Source: Rhodobacteraceae bacterium EL129 (lineage in GTDB: Bacteria > Pseudomonadota > Alphaproteobacteria > Rhodobacterales > Rhodobacteraceae). Taken from it: DNA of 64,000 nucleotides. Positions 22,665 to 33,637 of the stretch are shown here, piece after piece. Every line of letters starts with the position of its first letter. Position 1 is the stretch's first letter. The notes under the pieces are model-generated. The model made no database searches and was not told the DNA's origin. It saw only the letters and a list, made by a program, of their open reading frames with translations. The position numbers were made by a program, and so were the translations under genes. The stretch spans positions 1,752,996 through 1,816,995 of the forward strand of contig ONZJ01000002.1 in the NCBI GenBank assembly GCA_900313005.1, read 5' to 3'.

Positions 22665-24326
22665 ATGTCCCTTCCATGCACCCGCTCCGATCATCCCATC
22701 GCGCAGACCGCTCTGTCTGACTATCAGTCAGGCCAGTTGACGCGTCGCGATTTCCTGACCCGGACGACTGCAATGGGCCTCAGCGCGACAACAGCAGGCG
22801 TTATGGCGGGCATTGCTGCCCCAGCCAAAGCGCAATCTTCGATCCAGCAAGGTGGCACGCTGCGCATTCAGCAAAGCGTGAAGGCGCTTAAAGATCCGCG
22901 CAGCTATGACTGGAGCGAAATGGGCAATCAGACCCGTGGGTTTTTGGAATACCTCGTGGAGTATCAAAGCGATGGCAGCTTTACCGGCATGTTGTTGCAA
23001 AGCTGGACGGTCAATGACGATGCCACTGAATACACGTTGATCCTGCGTCCAGATGTCCGTTGGAGCAACGGCGACACCTTCACCGCAAGTGATGTGATCT
23101 TCAACTTTGAGCGGTGGTGTGACAGCACAGCTGCCGGAAACTCCATGGCAACCCGGTTGGCCCCGTTGGTGGACGACGAGACCGGCAAGCTGCGTTTGGA
23201 TGCGGTGGAGGTCGTGGATGACACCACCCTTCGGCTGAATCTGTCGAAGCCGGACATCAGCCTGGTTGCGAACCTCTCGGATTATCCCGCGGCGGTGATG
23301 CATCCCACCTATGAGGGGGGCGATCCCTTTGCATTCGGCATTGGCACCGGCCCCTTCCGCCCGGTTGAGATGGCTGTCGCAGAAAGATGTGTGCTGGAAC
23401 GCAACACCGATCAGCCGTGGTGGGGCACAGACATCCTTGGTGGCCCCTATGTGGACCGGGTTGAATTTATCGACTTTGGCACCGATCCCTCCAGCTGGCT
23501 GGCTGCCGCCGAAGGCGATGAAGTTGACATGGTCTATGAGACCGTCGGCGACTTCATCGAGGTGTTTTCCGCAAGCGGCTGGCAAATGTCCCATGTGGAA
23601 ACGGCGGCCACCCTCGTGATCCGCGCCAATCAAACCGCCGAAGTCAACAGCATGCGTCCCTATGAACAGGTCAATGTCCGGCAGGCGTTGGCGCGGGTTG
23701 TGGACAACGCGATCTGTCTCGAGCTTGGCCATTCAGGCCATGGCACCGTGGCTGCCAACCATCATGTCAGCCCGATTCATCCCGCCTATGCCGACATCGG
23801 CCTGGCTGAGAACGATGTCGCCCAGGCCCGCGCTGATCTTGAAGCGGCGGGCCTGCTTGAGTTTGAGCACGAGCTGATCACCATCGACGACGAATGGCAG
23901 TCTCGCACCGGTGATGCGGTGGCCGCCCTGTTGCGCGATGCGGATCTGAAGGTCGTGCGCAAAGTACTGCCCGGTCCGACGTTTTGGCAAAACTGGCAGG
24001 GATATGCGTTTTCCGCCACGGAGTGGAATCACCGCCCTCTGGCCGTGCAAGTATTGTCGCTGGCCTACCGATCGGACGCGGTGTGGAACGAGACCGGTTA
24101 TGACAACCCCGAATTCGACGCCCTCTTGGATCAGGCCATGGCCATACCCGACGCCGACACGCGCCGCCCGGTGATGGAACAGATCGAGACGATGATGCGC
24201 GAAGACGGGGTGATCATCCAGCCCTATTGGCGCACGCTCTATAACCACCAGAACGGACTTTTGGTGAATGCCGAGAAGCATCCATCCCATGAAATCCATC
24301 TCTATAAGATTGGCTTTCGCGCCTAA
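22665..24326 (+). CDS. Tat-exported ABC substrate-binding protein (family 5, peptide/nickel type)
   Basis: A 553-residue DppA/OppA-like periplasmic binding protein. The N-terminus has a twin-arginine motif TRRDFLTRT followed by a hydrophobic stretch and cleavage near PAKAQ. The SBP_bac_5 signature includes [20 protein letters not shown]. Family members bind peptides, nickel complexes or opines. No permease or ATPase genes are adjacent, so it is an orphan receptor, presumably working with a transporter elsewhere. The AraC-type regulator upstream is a plausible controller. Ligand unknown. Confidence 0.92.
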   Translation: MSLPCTRSDHPIAQTALSDYQSGQLTRRDFLTRTTAMGLSATTAGVMAGIAAPAKAQSSIQQGGTLRIQQSVKALKDPRSYDWSEMGNQTRGFLEYLVEYQSDGSFTGMLLQSWTVNDDATEYTLILRPDVRWSNGDTFTASDVIFNFERWCDSTAAGNSMATRLAPLVDDETGKLRLDAVEVVDDTTLRLNLSKPDISLVANLSDYPAAVMHPTYEGGDPFAFGIGTGPFRPVEMAVAERCVLERNTDQPWWGTDILGGPYVDRVEFIDFGTDPSSWLAAAEGDEVDMVYETVGDFIEVFSASGWQMSHVETAATLVIRANQTAEVNSMRPYEQVNVRQALARVVDNAICLELGHSGHGTVAANHHVSPIHPAYADIGLAENDVAQARADLEAAGLLEFEHELITIDDEWQSRTGDAVAALLRDADLKVVRKVLPGPTFWQNWQGYAFSATEWNHRPLAVQVLSLAYRSDAVWNETGYDNPEFDALLDQAMAIPDADTRRPVMEQIETMMREDGVIIQPYWRTLYNHQNGLLVNAEKHPSHEIHLYKIGFRA

Positions 24327-24329
24327 GGT

Positions 24330-24932
24330 TTAGCTGCCCCAGATCACCTTGACGTAGTTGCGGGTCTCTTTGTAAGGCGGCACGCCACCGTATTTGATCA
24401 CGGCACCCGGGCCTGCGTTATAGGCCGCAAGGGCCAAACGCCAAGACTTGAATGTCTTGTATTGCTGGGCCAGATACCGCGCCCCACCATCCAGATTTTC
24501 ATAAGGGTCATAGGCGTTTACACGCAAGACCCGCGCAGTGCCCGGCATCAGCTGCGCCAGACCGATCGCCCCCGCGTGGGACTTCGCATGAGGCTTCCAC
24601 CCGCTTTCCTGCTGCACCAGACGCAGAAACAGTTCTTCCGGCACGCCGTAGCGACGCGCCGCATCCTTGGCCATGCCAACATATTGACCACGGTACTTGC
24701 CGTTATAGCGTTTGTTGAACGTGCCGTCGCTATTGCCCCATTTTGTGGGCGTGTTGATTTTCTTGGGCTGCAGCCGGACCGAGCTTTTGTATTGCTGGCT
24801 TGCCCGGCTATCGAGAACTTTGGTTTGTGATTTGAAAACCTTGTTGCGGCTTTTCGACGAGAAAATATCTGCCGCGGCGACCTCTGGCAGCATCAGCCCC
24901 AAAGACACTAACGTGACCCAAACAATCTTCAT
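24330..24932 (-). CDS. SLT-family lytic transglycosylase
   Basis: A 200-residue exported peptidoglycan lyase. The signal peptide is at residues 1-20. A basic linker is rich in Lys and Arg. The C-terminal transglycosylase domain has catalytic Glu in [12 protein letters not shown], then [13 protein letters not shown] and [13 protein letters not shown]. Small enzymes of this type remodel the wall or open it for envelope-spanning machines; the role here is not defined. It is convergent with the binding-protein gene (3 bases apart) and divergent from ssb. Confidence 0.93.
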   Translation of the reverse strand: MKIVWVTLVSLGLMLPEVAAADIFSSKSRNKVFKSQTKVLDSRASQQYKSSVRLQPKKINTPTKWGNSDGTFNKRYNGKYRGQYVGMAKDAARRYGVPEELFLRLVQQESGWKPHAKSHAGAIGLAQLMPGTARVLRVNAYDPYENLDGGARYLAQQYKTFKSWRLALAAYNAGPGAVIKYGGVPPYKETRNYVKVIWGS

Positions 24933-25123
24933 TAATCAAGCCTGCCCCATTCCCAAGTCCCGCGAACTATACTCATATCAAAGGAGTTTTCCAGAAGGAA
25001 CTCACGCGCAGGCACGATCTTGCGAGGTTTCTGAAAAATTTCCGGGTTGCTTTTAGGACTTATTAACCGTCCTCGGGTGGTGTAACCAAGGATAGTCTTA
25101 ATGTGAATCATCTGGAGGGCGCC

Positions 25124-25618
25124 ATGGCCGGTTCCGTAAACAAAGTTATTCTGATCGGCAATCTCGGCCGTGATCCCGAGGTGCGGACGTTTCAAAACGG
25201 CGGCAAGGTCTGCAATTTGCGGATCGCCACATCTGAGACGTGGAAAGATCGCAATACCGGCGAGCGCCGCGAACGTACCGAATGGCATCAGGTCGCCATC
25301 TTCCAGGAAGGTCTGGTTCGGGTGGCTGAACAATATCTCCGCAAAGGCTCAAAAGTTTACATCGAAGGCCAGTTGCAAACGCGGAAGTGGCAGGATCAAT
25401 CCGGTGCCGATCGCTATTCGACCGAGGTTGTCTTGCAAGGGTATGGCGGGACGCTGACCATGCTTGATGGCCGTTCCGAAGGTGGCAGTGGCGGCGGTGG
25501 TTACGGCGGCGGCCAGGGCGGCGGCAGCGGTTACGACGAACGTGATATGGGCGGCCCCGATGGCCAGAGCCAGCCTAGCCAACCTGCCCGCGATATGGAT
25601 GATGAAATCCCATTTTGA
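25124..25618 (+). CDS. ssb: Single-stranded DNA-binding protein Ssb
   Basis: A 164-residue protein that coats single-stranded DNA in replication, repair and recombination. The OB fold covers residues 1-110 ([28 protein letters not shown]). A glycine-rich linker follows and the acidic tip ends DDEIPF, the docking peptide for partners. ATG 25124 follows CTGGAGGG. No GAAC-N7-GAAC box was found upstream. A strong terminator follows. Confidence 0.97.
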   Translation: MAGSVNKVILIGNLGRDPEVRTFQNGGKVCNLRIATSETWKDRNTGERRERTEWHQVAIFQEGLVRVAEQYLRKGSKVYIEGQLQTRKWQDQSGADRYSTEVVLQGYGGTLTMLDGRSEGGSGGGGYGGGQGGGSGYDERDMGGPDGQSQPSQPARDMDDEIPF

Positions 25619-25642
25619 CGTAGGGCCAAGACGTCACGTCGC

Positions 25643-25669
25643 AAAGCCGCCTTTCGGGGCGGTTTTTTT
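25643..25669 (+). terminator. Intrinsic terminator of ssb
   Basis: CCGCC and GGCGG form the stem around TTTCGG, extended by A/T pairs, and are followed by seven T. It lies 25 bases after the ssb stop. Confidence 0.9.
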
Positions 25670-25689
25670 CGTAGTCAGGCCCATTTGAG

Positions 25690-25704
25690 TTAACCGGGAT
25701 TTAG
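25690..25704 (+). promoter_or_regulatory. CtrA-like box before the FemAB-like gene
   Basis: TTAA-CCGGGAT-TTAG matches TTAA-N7-TTAA with one mismatch, 24 bases before ATG 25728. Its closeness to the start would favour repression, or a leaderless transcript. A single-copy match of this degeneracy can occur by chance. Confidence 0.4.
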
Positions 25705-25727
25705 GACTTACCGGGGCTACTACAGGT

Positions 25728-26660
25728 ATGACCCTAGTTCCCTCCCCCAAAGATTTCGCATCACTCGGCCCGATGTCGATGCAGCAACACCCCCATTATG
25801 CCGCTACGATCGAAGCTCTGGGCGGGCGCGCACAGGCCTATCTGTGCAAAGATGGCGATACCCCATTGGCACGCGTTCAGGTGATTGAACGGAAAATCGG
25901 TCCGGTGAACGTGGCTTGGGTGCCGCGTGGGCCTGCATGGCCTCAGGTCATCTCGGACAATGACAAGATCCTTGTGCTACAGAAACTGAACCGGTCATTG
26001 CCTCCTCGGTCGGTCCGGTTGATGACCCCAAACGCCGCCGCAGATCAGGCACTGTTGCAGGACATGCATTTCAAGGATGTGGTCGCAGGGCAAAGCTTCG
26101 CGATCCTCGATCTCACTCGCTCCACCGAAGACAGATTGGCCCGACAGCATGGCAAATGGCGCAACAGGCTGCGCCAGGCCCAAAATGCACGGATAATGGT
26201 GCAGTCCCGCCTCTTTCATCCGGATCATGACCGAATGTTGCTTAAGCTAGAAAATCTGCAACGGCGTAAGAAAGGGTATCGCGCCCTGCCGCCTGCATTT
26301 TCTCAGGCTTGGGCCTCGTCCAATCGCAATGCAGCTCAGGTGTTTACCGCCGAAGATCAAACTGGCTTAATCGCCTTTGTCCTTGTTCTGATCCACCCAC
26401 CAGGTGCCACATATCATATCGGCTGGACCAGTGATCGCGGTCGTCTGACGTCTTGTCATAACCTTCTGCTGTGGCGCGCGTCAAACTGGCTGGCGGAACG
26501 TGGTGTGACAGAGTTGGACCTGGGCCTGATCGACGCTGAAGCTGCCCCGGGCTTGACCCGGTTCAAACTTGGAATGGGGGCTCAGACACATACCACAGGA
26601 CCCACCATGGTCGGTGTTCCAAAGCTACGCATCCCCAAATTATGGTCACGGGCCGCGTGA
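25728..26660 (+). CDS. FemAB/GNAT-like acyltransferase
   Basis: A 310-residue cytoplasmic protein. The second half has GNAT/FemAB features: a charged segment RQHGKWRNRLRQAQNARI, then YHIGWTSDRGRLTSCHNLLL with the substrate-binding loop, and LGLIDAEAAPGLTRFKLGMG near the end. FemABX relatives transfer amino acids or acyl groups to peptidoglycan precursors or lipids. The acceptor cannot be read from sequence. A CtrA-like box lies directly upstream. typA follows after about 95 bases. Confidence 0.75.
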   Translation: MTLVPSPKDFASLGPMSMQQHPHYAATIEALGGRAQAYLCKDGDTPLARVQVIERKIGPVNVAWVPRGPAWPQVISDNDKILVLQKLNRSLPPRSVRLMTPNAAADQALLQDMHFKDVVAGQSFAILDLTRSTEDRLARQHGKWRNRLRQAQNARIMVQSRLFHPDHDRMLLKLENLQRRKKGYRALPPAFSQAWASSNRNAAQVFTAEDQTGLIAFVLVLIHPPGATYHIGWTSDRGRLTSCHNLLLWRASNWLAERGVTELDLGLIDAEAAPGLTRFKLGMGAQTHTTGPTMVGVPKLRIPKLWSRAA

Positions 26661-26755
26661 TGATTTAACCGCTCAGCTGGAGGGAGTGTGATTGCCTCTG
26701 GCCTTTTGGCAATAGGGCGTATAGGGCGCGTGCAGGCAGTCAAGAGAGAGACAAA

Positions 26756-28579
26756 ATGGACCTGCGCAACATCGCGATCATCGCCCACGTGGACCACGGC
26801 AAAACCACCCTCGTGGATGAATTGCTCAAGCAATCCGGCGCGTTCCGGGAAAATCAGTCGGTGGACGAACGTGCCATGGACAGCAACGATCTTGAGCGTG
26901 AGCGTGGGATCACGATCTTTGCCAAACCCACATCCGTGGAATGGAAAGGCCATCGCATCAATATCGTCGACACGCCCGGTCACGCCGATTTCGGCGGCGA
27001 GGTGGAGCGTATCTTGTCGATGGTCGATGGCGTTGTATTGCTGGTCGATGCCGCCGAAGGGCCGATGCCGCAGACAAAATTCGTCACCTCCAAGGCTCTG
27101 GCTCTGGGTCTACGCCCCATCGTGGTGCTGAACAAAGTCGACAAACCCGATGCCGAACCGGATCGCGCGTTGGACGAATGCTTTGATCTCTTTGCCAACC
27201 TGGACGCCAATGACGACCAGCTGGATTTTCCGCATATGTACGCCTCGGGCCGCTCAGGCTGGGCCGACCACGACCTGGACGGACCTCGCAAGGATCTGAC
27301 CGCCCTGTTTGATTTGATCGTCAACCACGTGCCCGCCCCCAGACAGCTTGCCAGAGCTGATGAGGATTTCCGCATGCTGGCCACAACGCTGGGCGCTGAT
27401 CCTTTTGTGGGACGCCTTCTGACCGGTCGTGTCGAATCGGGCAAACTGAAAGTGGGTGCCACGGTTCAGGCGCTCAGCCGCGTGGGCCAAAAGATCGAAC
27501 AATTCCGCGTCACCCGCATTCAGGCCTTTCGTGGCCTGTCTACGGCCGACATCGAAGAAGCCCAGGCCGGCGACATCGTCAGCCTTGCCGGTATGACCAA
27601 AGCCACCGTCGCCGACACCATCTGCGCTTTGGCCGTGGACGACCCGCTCGAGGCGCAACCGATTGACCCGCCGACCATTACCGTCACCTTTGGCATCAAC
27701 GATTCCCCGCTCGCCGGACGCGAAGGCAAGAAGGTCCAAAGCCGGGTCATCCGCGAACGCCTGTTGAAAGAGGCTGAATCCAACGTAGCCATCCGCGTGA
27801 CCGACACCCCCGGTGGTGAGGCCTTTGAAGTGGCCGGCCGCGGCGAATTGCAGATGGGTGTTCTGATCGAAAACATGCGCCGCGAAGGGTTCGAACTGAG
27901 CATTTCCCGCCCGCAAGTTCTGATGCGCGAAGATGAAAACGGCACCAAGGTCGAACCCATCGAAGAAGTGACGATTGACGTCGACGATGATTACTCGGGC
28001 GCCGTGATCGAAAAGATCACCGGAACCCGCAAGGGTGAGCTGTCCGAGATGAAACCCGCCGGTGCGGGCAAAACACGCATTATTGCGCATGTCCCGTCGC
28101 GGGGTCTTATCGGCTATCATGGCGAGTTCCTGACCGACACGCGTGGCACAGGCGTGCTGAACCGCGTCTTTCACGGCTGGGCCCCTCACAAAGGATCCAT
28201 TCCCGGACGTCGCGCAGGTGTTCTGATTTCGATGGAAAACGGCGAGGCCGTGGCCTACGCCCTGTGGAACCTCGAAGAGCGCGGCAAGATGTTCATCACG
28301 CCTCAGGAAAAGGTCTACACAGGCATGATCATCGGCGAACATAGCCGTGAGAATGATCTTGAAGTGAACCCCCTGAAGGGCAAGAAACTGACCAACGTGC
28401 GTGCGTCGGGCACAGACGAAGCCGTGCGCTTGACCACACCGGTCATCATGACGCTGGAGCAGGCAATTGCTTATGTCGACGATGATGAACTGGTCGAAGT
28501 AACGCCGAATTCCATCCGTCTGCGCAAGCGCTATCTTGATCCGCACGAGCGCAAGCGCCACGCAAAATCAAATGGCTAA
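26756..28579 (+). CDS. typA: Ribosome-associated GTPase TypA/BipA
   Basis: A translational GTPase of 607 residues that acts on ribosome assembly and stress-dependent translation. G motifs: [12 protein letters not shown] (P-loop), [10 protein letters not shown] (switch I), [11 protein letters not shown] (G3), NKVDKPDA (G4). EF-G-like domains follow, then the TypA-specific C-terminal domain ([18 protein letters not shown]). No partner gene adjoins it; it is convergent with the DUF1330 gene. Confidence 0.97.
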   Translation: MDLRNIAIIAHVDHGKTTLVDELLKQSGAFRENQSVDERAMDSNDLERERGITIFAKPTSVEWKGHRINIVDTPGHADFGGEVERILSMVDGVVLLVDAAEGPMPQTKFVTSKALALGLRPIVVLNKVDKPDAEPDRALDECFDLFANLDANDDQLDFPHMYASGRSGWADHDLDGPRKDLTALFDLIVNHVPAPRQLARADEDFRMLATTLGADPFVGRLLTGRVESGKLKVGATVQALSRVGQKIEQFRVTRIQAFRGLSTADIEEAQAGDIVSLAGMTKATVADTICALAVDDPLEAQPIDPPTITVTFGINDSPLAGREGKKVQSRVIRERLLKEAESNVAIRVTDTPGGEAFEVAGRGELQMGVLIENMRREGFELSISRPQVLMREDENGTKVEPIEEVTIDVDDDYSGAVIEKITGTRKGELSEMKPAGAGKTRIIAHVPSRGLIGYHGEFLTDTRGTGVLNRVFHGWAPHKGSIPGRRAGVLISMENGEAVAYALWNLEERGKMFITPQEKVYTGMIIGEHSRENDLEVNPLKGKKLTNVRASGTDEAVRLTTPVIMTLEQAIAYVDDDELVEVTPNSIRLRKRYLDPHERKRHAKSNG

Positions 28580-28646
28580 ATGAAATTTCGGATGTGCCTC
28601 CATGGGGCGCACCCAACGCATTCGGTTTTGACGAACAAGCCGATGG

Positions 28647-28934
28647 CTATTCTGTGGTTTCCAGTACCATCAGATCACGCTCGGACGCATCCCGCGCATG
28701 GCTAAGCGCTTCCTGATACTCAGGTGAATGATAGCAAGCCTCTGCCGCTTCCACTGAGGGAAATTTTGCCACCACATTGCGGGCCCGGTCCCGGCCTTCC
28801 AGCTGCACATAGCGGCTGGCGCGGGCTATGAAATATCCCCCGTGTTTTTCAATCGCCGGTCCGGCCAGCTTGGCATACTTGCCGTATGCCTCTTCATCCG
28901 TCACGGTCACATGAGCAATCCAGAGTGCTGGCAT
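28647..28934 (-). CDS. DUF1330 domain protein
   Basis: A 95-residue ferredoxin-like dimeric alpha/beta-barrel domain protein. Typical features are ALWIAHVTVTDEEAYGKYAK and ARNVVAKFPSVEAAEACYHS with EYQEAL near the end. The family is related to monooxygenase-like small proteins and its biochemical role is unknown. It starts three bases after alaS ends and is probably co-transcribed with it. Confidence 0.88.
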   Translation of the reverse strand: MPALWIAHVTVTDEEAYGKYAKLAGPAIEKHGGYFIARASRYVQLEGRDRARNVVAKFPSVEAAEACYHSPEYQEALSHARDASERDLMVLETTE

Positions 28935-28937
28935 ATC

Positions 28938-31601
28938 TTATCCTCCCAGGGTTTTCTCGGCGGCAGCAATCGCAGCGTCAGCCTTCGAAGCATCGGACCC
29001 ACCGCCTTGCGCCATGTCAGGTCGGCCACCGCCACCTTTGCCGCCTAGTTCAGCCACCGCCGCGCGGACCAGATCCACAGCCGAGATCGTGTCTGTCAGA
29101 TCAGGCGTGACACCCGCAGCGACTGCGGCTTTGCCACCTGTATCGGCAATCAGCAAAACGGCGCCTGATCCGATGTTGGCTTTGTGTTCATCAATGAGAG
29201 GTGGCAAGTCCTTGCCGGACACACCCGAAACGACCTGCGCCAGGAATTTCACGCCGTTCACATCGCGCGGGGCGGTTGCGTCCCCTTGGCCCGCTCCACC
29301 GGACATGGCCAATTCACGTCGCAGCTGCGCCACTTCGTTGGTCAGTGCTTTGCGCTCGGCCATCAGGGCGCGCAGCCGGTCCAAGACCTCGTCTGGTCGC
29401 GCTTTCAGTTCGGATGCAGTTTCCGTCATGCGCGCATCCTGTGCGGTCAGATAGGCCAGGGCTTCGGACCCAGTCAGCGCCTCGATCCGCCGCACACCTG
29501 AGCTTGACGCACTTTCGCTTAGCAAAGCAAAGACCCCGATGTCGCCCGTGCGCCGCACATGGGTGCCGCCGCACAGCTCGATCGAATAGGTCTGGCCATC
29601 CAGCCCTTTGCCTGATCCATCCTGCGTGCCCATGGAGACCACGCGCACTTCATCCCCGTATTTCTCTCCAAAGAGCGCTTGCGCACCCAGATCACGCGCG
29701 TCATCCGGGGTCATAATACGTGTCTCAACCGGGGCGTTTTGACGGATGTAAGCGTTGACCTCATCCGTCACCTGCGCCAGTTCATCTGCCGTCATCGCCT
29801 TGGTGTGACTGAAATCAAACCGCAGCCGATCCTGCGCGTTCAGCGACCCCCGCTGTGCCACGTGATCCCCCAAGGCATTGCGTAACGCTTCGTGCAACAA
29901 ATGCGTGGCCGAGTGATTGGCGCGGATAGATGTTCGACGACCGTGATCCACCGTCAATTGCGCGGCATCACCCGCTGCGATTTCGCCCTCTGTGATCCTG
30001 GCCATATGCACAAACAGACCCGCGATTTTGCGGGTGTCGGTGATTTCAGCTCGCCCCGCGCTTGTGGTCAATGAGCCTGTGTCGCCCACCTGGCCGCCAG
30101 ATTCGGCGTAAAACGGTGTTTGGTTTAGAACAATCTGCACCTCACCCCCTGTTTTCACGGCAGACACAACAGTTCCGTCCTGCACCACTGCCAAGATCTG
30201 ACCTTCGGCAACTTCAGTGTCATAGCCCAGGAAATCGGTTGCGCCATGCGCATCCGCCAGTTCGAACCAGATCGGTGCATCTGCGGCCTCGCCTGATCCC
30301 GACCAGGCTGCACGTGCCTTGGCCTTTTGTTCCGCCATCGCGCTGTCAAAGCCCGAAACATCGACCTCCCGCCCTTTTTCGCGCAGGGCGTCCTGGGTCA
30401 AATCCAGCGGGAAACCATATGTGTCATATAGTTTAAACGCTGTTTCACCGGGCAGCGCTGTTTGGTCAGGCAATTGGTCCAGCTCATCGTCCAACAACTT
30501 CAGTCCGCGTTCAAGCGTTTGTTTGAATCGGGTTTCTTCCAACTCCAGGGTTTCCTGTATCAGCGATTGCGCCTGCCCCAACTCTGGAAAGGCCTGTCCC
30601 ATTTGAGTCACCAGAGCCGGTACCAACTGGTGCATTACTGGGTCTTTCGCCCCTAACAAATGTGCATGGCGCATGGCCCGTCGCATAATGCGGCGCAGAA
30701 CGTATCCGCGCCCCTCATTAGACGGCAAAACCCCATCTGCGATCAGGAAAGACGTGGACCGCAGATGATCCGCGATGACGCGGTGGTGGACATTGCCCGT
30801 CCCGTCCGGGTCGCTGTTGGTGGCATGCGCGCTGGCTTCCATCAGGCTGCGCATCAGATCAGTATCGTAATTATCGTGCTTGCCTTGCAACAAGGCGCCG
30901 ATACGTTCCAATCCCATGCCAGTGTCGATGGATTGTATATCCAGCTCGGTCATCGAGCCATCTTCAAACCGCTCATTTTGCATGAAAACGAGGTTCCAAA
31001 TTTCGATAAACCGATCTCCGTCTTCCTCGGCACTTCCAGGAGGGCCGCCCCAGATATCAGGGCCATGATCGTAGAAAATCTCGGTGCATGGACCACAGGG
31101 GCCCGTGGCCCCCATCGACCAAAAGTTATCATCGGTTGCGATGCGGATGATGCGATCATCCGACAGGCCTGCGTGTTTTTTCCAGATCTCCGCCGCTTCG
31201 TCGTCGGTGTGATACACGGTGACCAGCAGTTTGGATTTGTCCAACCCGAAATCTTTGGTGAGAAGGTCCCAGGCAAAGGGAATGGCATCCTCTTTAAAGT
31301 AATCCCCAAAGCTGAAATTGCCCAACATTTCAAAGAACGTATGATGGCGCGCCGTATAGCCGACGTTGTCCAGATCGTTATGTTTGCCCCCGGCTCGGAC
31401 ACATTTTTGGCTGGTGGTCGCACGGTTGTAGTCGCGGGTTTCCAGGCCCGTGAACAGGTTCTTGAACTGCACCATACCCGAGTTAACAAACATCAGTGTC
31501 GGGTCATTACGCGGCACCAAGGGGGAGCTGTCCACGACCTGATGGTCATTGCGATCAAAGAAGTTCAGAAAGGTTGAACGAATGTCATTCAGCGTGGGCA
31601 T
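28938..31601 (-). CDS. alaS: Alanyl-tRNA synthetase AlaS
   Basis: Charges tRNA-Ala. It has 887 residues. The class II catalytic core begins [15 protein letters not shown], with the editing domain zinc-binding motifs NHSATHLLH and [10 protein letters not shown]. The C-terminal C-Ala domain is glycine-rich ([16 protein letters not shown]). ATG 31601 is the start because the N-terminus then matches the family; the open frame extends 26 codons further upstream without support. It lies downstream of recA, separated by a terminator. Confidence 0.98.
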   Translation of the reverse strand: MPTLNDIRSTFLNFFDRNDHQVVDSSPLVPRNDPTLMFVNSGMVQFKNLFTGLETRDYNRATTSQKCVRAGGKHNDLDNVGYTARHHTFFEMLGNFSFGDYFKEDAIPFAWDLLTKDFGLDKSKLLVTVYHTDDEAAEIWKKHAGLSDDRIIRIATDDNFWSMGATGPCGPCTEIFYDHGPDIWGGPPGSAEEDGDRFIEIWNLVFMQNERFEDGSMTELDIQSIDTGMGLERIGALLQGKHDNYDTDLMRSLMEASAHATNSDPDGTGNVHHRVIADHLRSTSFLIADGVLPSNEGRGYVLRRIMRRAMRHAHLLGAKDPVMHQLVPALVTQMGQAFPELGQAQSLIQETLELEETRFKQTLERGLKLLDDELDQLPDQTALPGETAFKLYDTYGFPLDLTQDALREKGREVDVSGFDSAMAEQKAKARAAWSGSGEAADAPIWFELADAHGATDFLGYDTEVAEGQILAVVQDGTVVSAVKTGGEVQIVLNQTPFYAESGGQVGDTGSLTTSAGRAEITDTRKIAGLFVHMARITEGEIAAGDAAQLTVDHGRRTSIRANHSATHLLHEALRNALGDHVAQRGSLNAQDRLRFDFSHTKAMTADELAQVTDEVNAYIRQNAPVETRIMTPDDARDLGAQALFGEKYGDEVRVVSMGTQDGSGKGLDGQTYSIELCGGTHVRRTGDIGVFALLSESASSSGVRRIEALTGSEALAYLTAQDARMTETASELKARPDEVLDRLRALMAERKALTNEVAQLRRELAMSGGAGQGDATAPRDVNGVKFLAQVVSGVSGKDLPPLIDEHKANIGSGAVLLIADTGGKAAVAAGVTPDLTDTISAVDLVRAAVAELGGKGGGGRPDMAQGGGSDASKADAAIAAAEKTLGG

Positions 31602-31677
31602 GATACATCTCAAATTTAGGGGGCGAAGCCCGGGCACGTCGAGATTTATCCGCCCCTCACGGATGAGTCCACAGCAC

Positions 31678-31707
31678 AAAAACGCCCGAAGCCATAAGCT
31701 CCGGGCG
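31678..31707 (-). terminator. Intrinsic terminator of recA
   Basis: On the minus strand CGCCCGGAGC pairs with GCTTCGGGCG (one G-T pair), with a five-base loop and a following T5 (A run at 31678-31682 on the plus strand). It lies 22 bases after the recA stop. Confidence 0.9.
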
Positions 31708-31729
31708 GTGATGTCATCAAATGCGAGTT

Positions 31730-32821
31730 TCAGACTTCGAGGATGTCGCCATCTTCGCTGTCAGACACGTCAGGGTCTGCCTCGGGCATGTCGAAATCCA
31801 GACCGTGGGCTGCGCGCACTTTGTCTTCGATTTCAAGTGCGATCATTTTGTTTTCCTTCAGGAAAATCTTGGCGTTTTCGCGCCCCTGCCCGATGCGTTC
31901 ATCTCCGTAGCTGAACCAGCTGCCGGATTTTTCGACAACGCCAGCTTTAACGCCCAGGTCAATCAGCTCACCCATCTTCGAGATGCCTTCGCCGTAGATG
32001 ATATCAAACTCAACTTGCTTAAAGGGCGGAGCCACTTTGTTCTTGACCACTTTGACGCGGGTGGCGTTGCCGACCACTTCGTCGCGGTCCTTCACGGCAC
32101 CGATGCGGCGGATATCCAGGCGTACGGAGCTGTAGAATTTCAGCGCGTTACCCCCCGTTGTGGTTTCGGGGCTGCCGAACATCACACCGATTTTCATGCG
32201 GATTTGGTTGATGAAGACGACCGTGCATTTTGACCGGCTGATCGAGCCTGTCAACTTGCGCATGGCCTGGCTCATCAGGCGGGCCTGAACGCCAACGCTG
32301 CTGTCGCCCATATCGCCTTCCAGCTCGGACTTGGGCGTCAAGGCGGCGACCGAGTCGACCACGATCATGCTCACCGCGCCGGAGCGCACCAGCGTATCGA
32401 CAATCTCCAGCGATTGTTCGCCCGTGTCGGGTTGCGAAATCAGCAATTCATCCAGGTCCACGCCCAGCTTCTTGGCGTAAATCGGGTCAAGCGCATGTTC
32501 AGCATCGACAAAGGCGCAGACGCCGCCCTTTTTCTGTTCTTCCGCGATGCAATGCAGGGTGAGTGTGGTTTTGCCCGAGCTTTCGGGGCCGTAAATCTCA
32601 ACGATCCGCCCTTTTGGCAGACCGCCGATGCCCAGTGCGATATCCAGCCCAAGCGATCCGGTTGACGTGGATTCGATGTCCTGTGCGGGGTTGTCCGCGC
32701 CCAGTTTCATAATCGAGCCTTTGCCAAACTGACGCTCAATCTGCGCCAGCGCGCTGTCCAGCGCCTTTTGCTTGTCTGAATTTGCTTTGTTGTCCATCTT
32801 CAAAACTTCTGCCGTTGCCAT
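31730..32821 (-). CDS. recA: Recombinase RecA
   Basis: Strand-exchange protein and co-protease for LexA cleavage. It has 363 residues. Walker [10 protein letters not shown]; the core contains [19 protein letters not shown] and the L2 loop region [21 protein letters not shown]. The acidic C-terminus contains [17 protein letters not shown] 32821 follows AAGGA; an ORF extension upstream is not supported. A LexA-like operator lies 78-104 bases upstream and a terminator follows. Confidence 0.98.
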   Translation of the reverse strand: MATAEVLKMDNKANSDKQKALDSALAQIERQFGKGSIMKLGADNPAQDIESTSTGSLGLDIALGIGGLPKGRIVEIYGPESSGKTTLTLHCIAEEQKKGGVCAFVDAEHALDPIYAKKLGVDLDELLISQPDTGEQSLEIVDTLVRSGAVSMIVVDSVAALTPKSELEGDMGDSSVGVQARLMSQAMRKLTGSISRSKCTVVFINQIRMKIGVMFGSPETTTGGNALKFYSSVRLDIRRIGAVKDRDEVVGNATRVKVVKNKVAPPFKQVEFDIIYGEGISKMGELIDLGVKAGVVEKSGSWFSYGDERIGQGRENAKIFLKENKMIALEIEDKVRAAHGLDFDMPEADPDVSDSEDGDILEV

Positions 32822-32898
32822 GTTGTCTATCCTTATTCCACATGCAGTTGCGTGCCACAATCATTGCTTTCGTTCACCTCTTGTTCTCATCTGTATGG

Positions 32899-32924
32899 GG
32901 ACAAAAAGAGAACATTTCAAGAAA
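32899..32924 (-). promoter_or_regulatory. LexA (SOS) operator of recA
   Basis: Plus strand reads GGAC-N7-GAAC-N7-GAAA with half-sites at 32899, 32910 and 32921, each pair one mismatch from GAAC-N7-GAAC. On the minus strand TTGAAA and CATACA, spaced by 17 bases, form a plausible promoter over the operator. It aligns with the operator of the microprotein gene at 1560-1585. Confidence 0.75.
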
Positions 32925-33013
32925 ATTATTCGCATCTTCACTTTTGGGAAAAACCGTTAAAGAGTGGTTTACGATGAAATAAATTTCCTTCTCAGGCAGG
33001 GGCCCGACCATAA

Positions 33014-33637
33014 ATGTTAGTGTTTTCAACAGCCAAGCTGGTATTCCTCTCGGTCCCCAAAACGGGCACAACCGCCTATGAGGAGGCCTTGAAGGACCAT
33101 GCCTCGATGTGGGTTGGGGCGCCTCCCGAGCTGAAACATGCGCCGGTGTTCCGCTACAACCGCTTTTTCAGGCCAGTGCTTGAGAAATTCGTTGGCCAAG
33201 ATCTGACGGTTCTCGCCGTCATGAGAGAGCCTGTGTCCTGGCTGGGCAGTTGGTACCGTTATCGCCAACGCGGCGAGGTGAGAGGTCATCGGACCTCAAC
33301 CCATGAGGTCAGTTTCGATGGCTTCGTAGAGGAATATCTCAAAGGGCAATCCGCACCTTTCGCCAATGTCGGGTCACAGGCGAAGTTTCTGGAGCCGCAA
33401 AAGAATGGCACCGCTGTCACCCATCTGTTCCGATACGAGGATCAGGCGGGGTTGAAAGCGTTTTTACAAGAGCGCCTGAGCATGACCTTTGAGACGCAAG
33501 AGCATAATGCTTCACCCAAAAAACCACTTGAGCTTTCCGATAAAATTCTGGAACGGCTCAGACGCAAAATGCCGCAGGACTTCATGCTCTATAACAGCAT
33601 TCAACCAGGGGGCCATTACACCCCGGTTGAGGCCTAA
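33014..33637 (+). CDS. Sulfotransferase-like protein
   Basis: A 207-residue protein. The N-terminal LVFLSVPKTGTTAYEEAL matches the PAPS 5'-phosphosulfate loop of sulfotransferases, and VLAVMREPVSWLGSWYRYR matches the second PAPS-binding motif (REP...). Related roseobacter proteins are often misnamed gamma-glutamyl kinase. Acceptor unknown. It is divergent from recA, sharing a 190-base upstream region, and its stop overlaps the convergent cckA stop by four bases. Confidence 0.8.
   Translation: MLVFSTAKLVFLSVPKTGTTAYEEALKDHASMWVGAPPELKHAPVFRYNRFFRPVLEKFVGQDLTVLAVMREPVSWLGSWYRYRQRGEVRGHRTSTHEVSFDGFVEEYLKGQSAPFANVGSQAKFLEPQKNGTAVTHLFRYEDQAGLKAFLQERLSMTFETQEHNASPKKPLELSDKILERLRRKMPQDFMLYNSIQPGGHYTPVEA

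Noticed and set aside
22741-22765. Lipoprotein signal for the family 5 binding protein
   Set aside because: No lipobox cysteine follows the hydrophobic stretch; the RRDFL motif indicates Tat export of a soluble protein.
27254-28561. Open frame of 435 codons antisense to typA
   Set aside because: typA motifs are complete on the plus strand; the antisense product shows no domain.
31602-31677. T-box or leader regulation before alaS
   Set aside because: The leader is short and follows the recA terminator; no T-box bulge sequence was seen.
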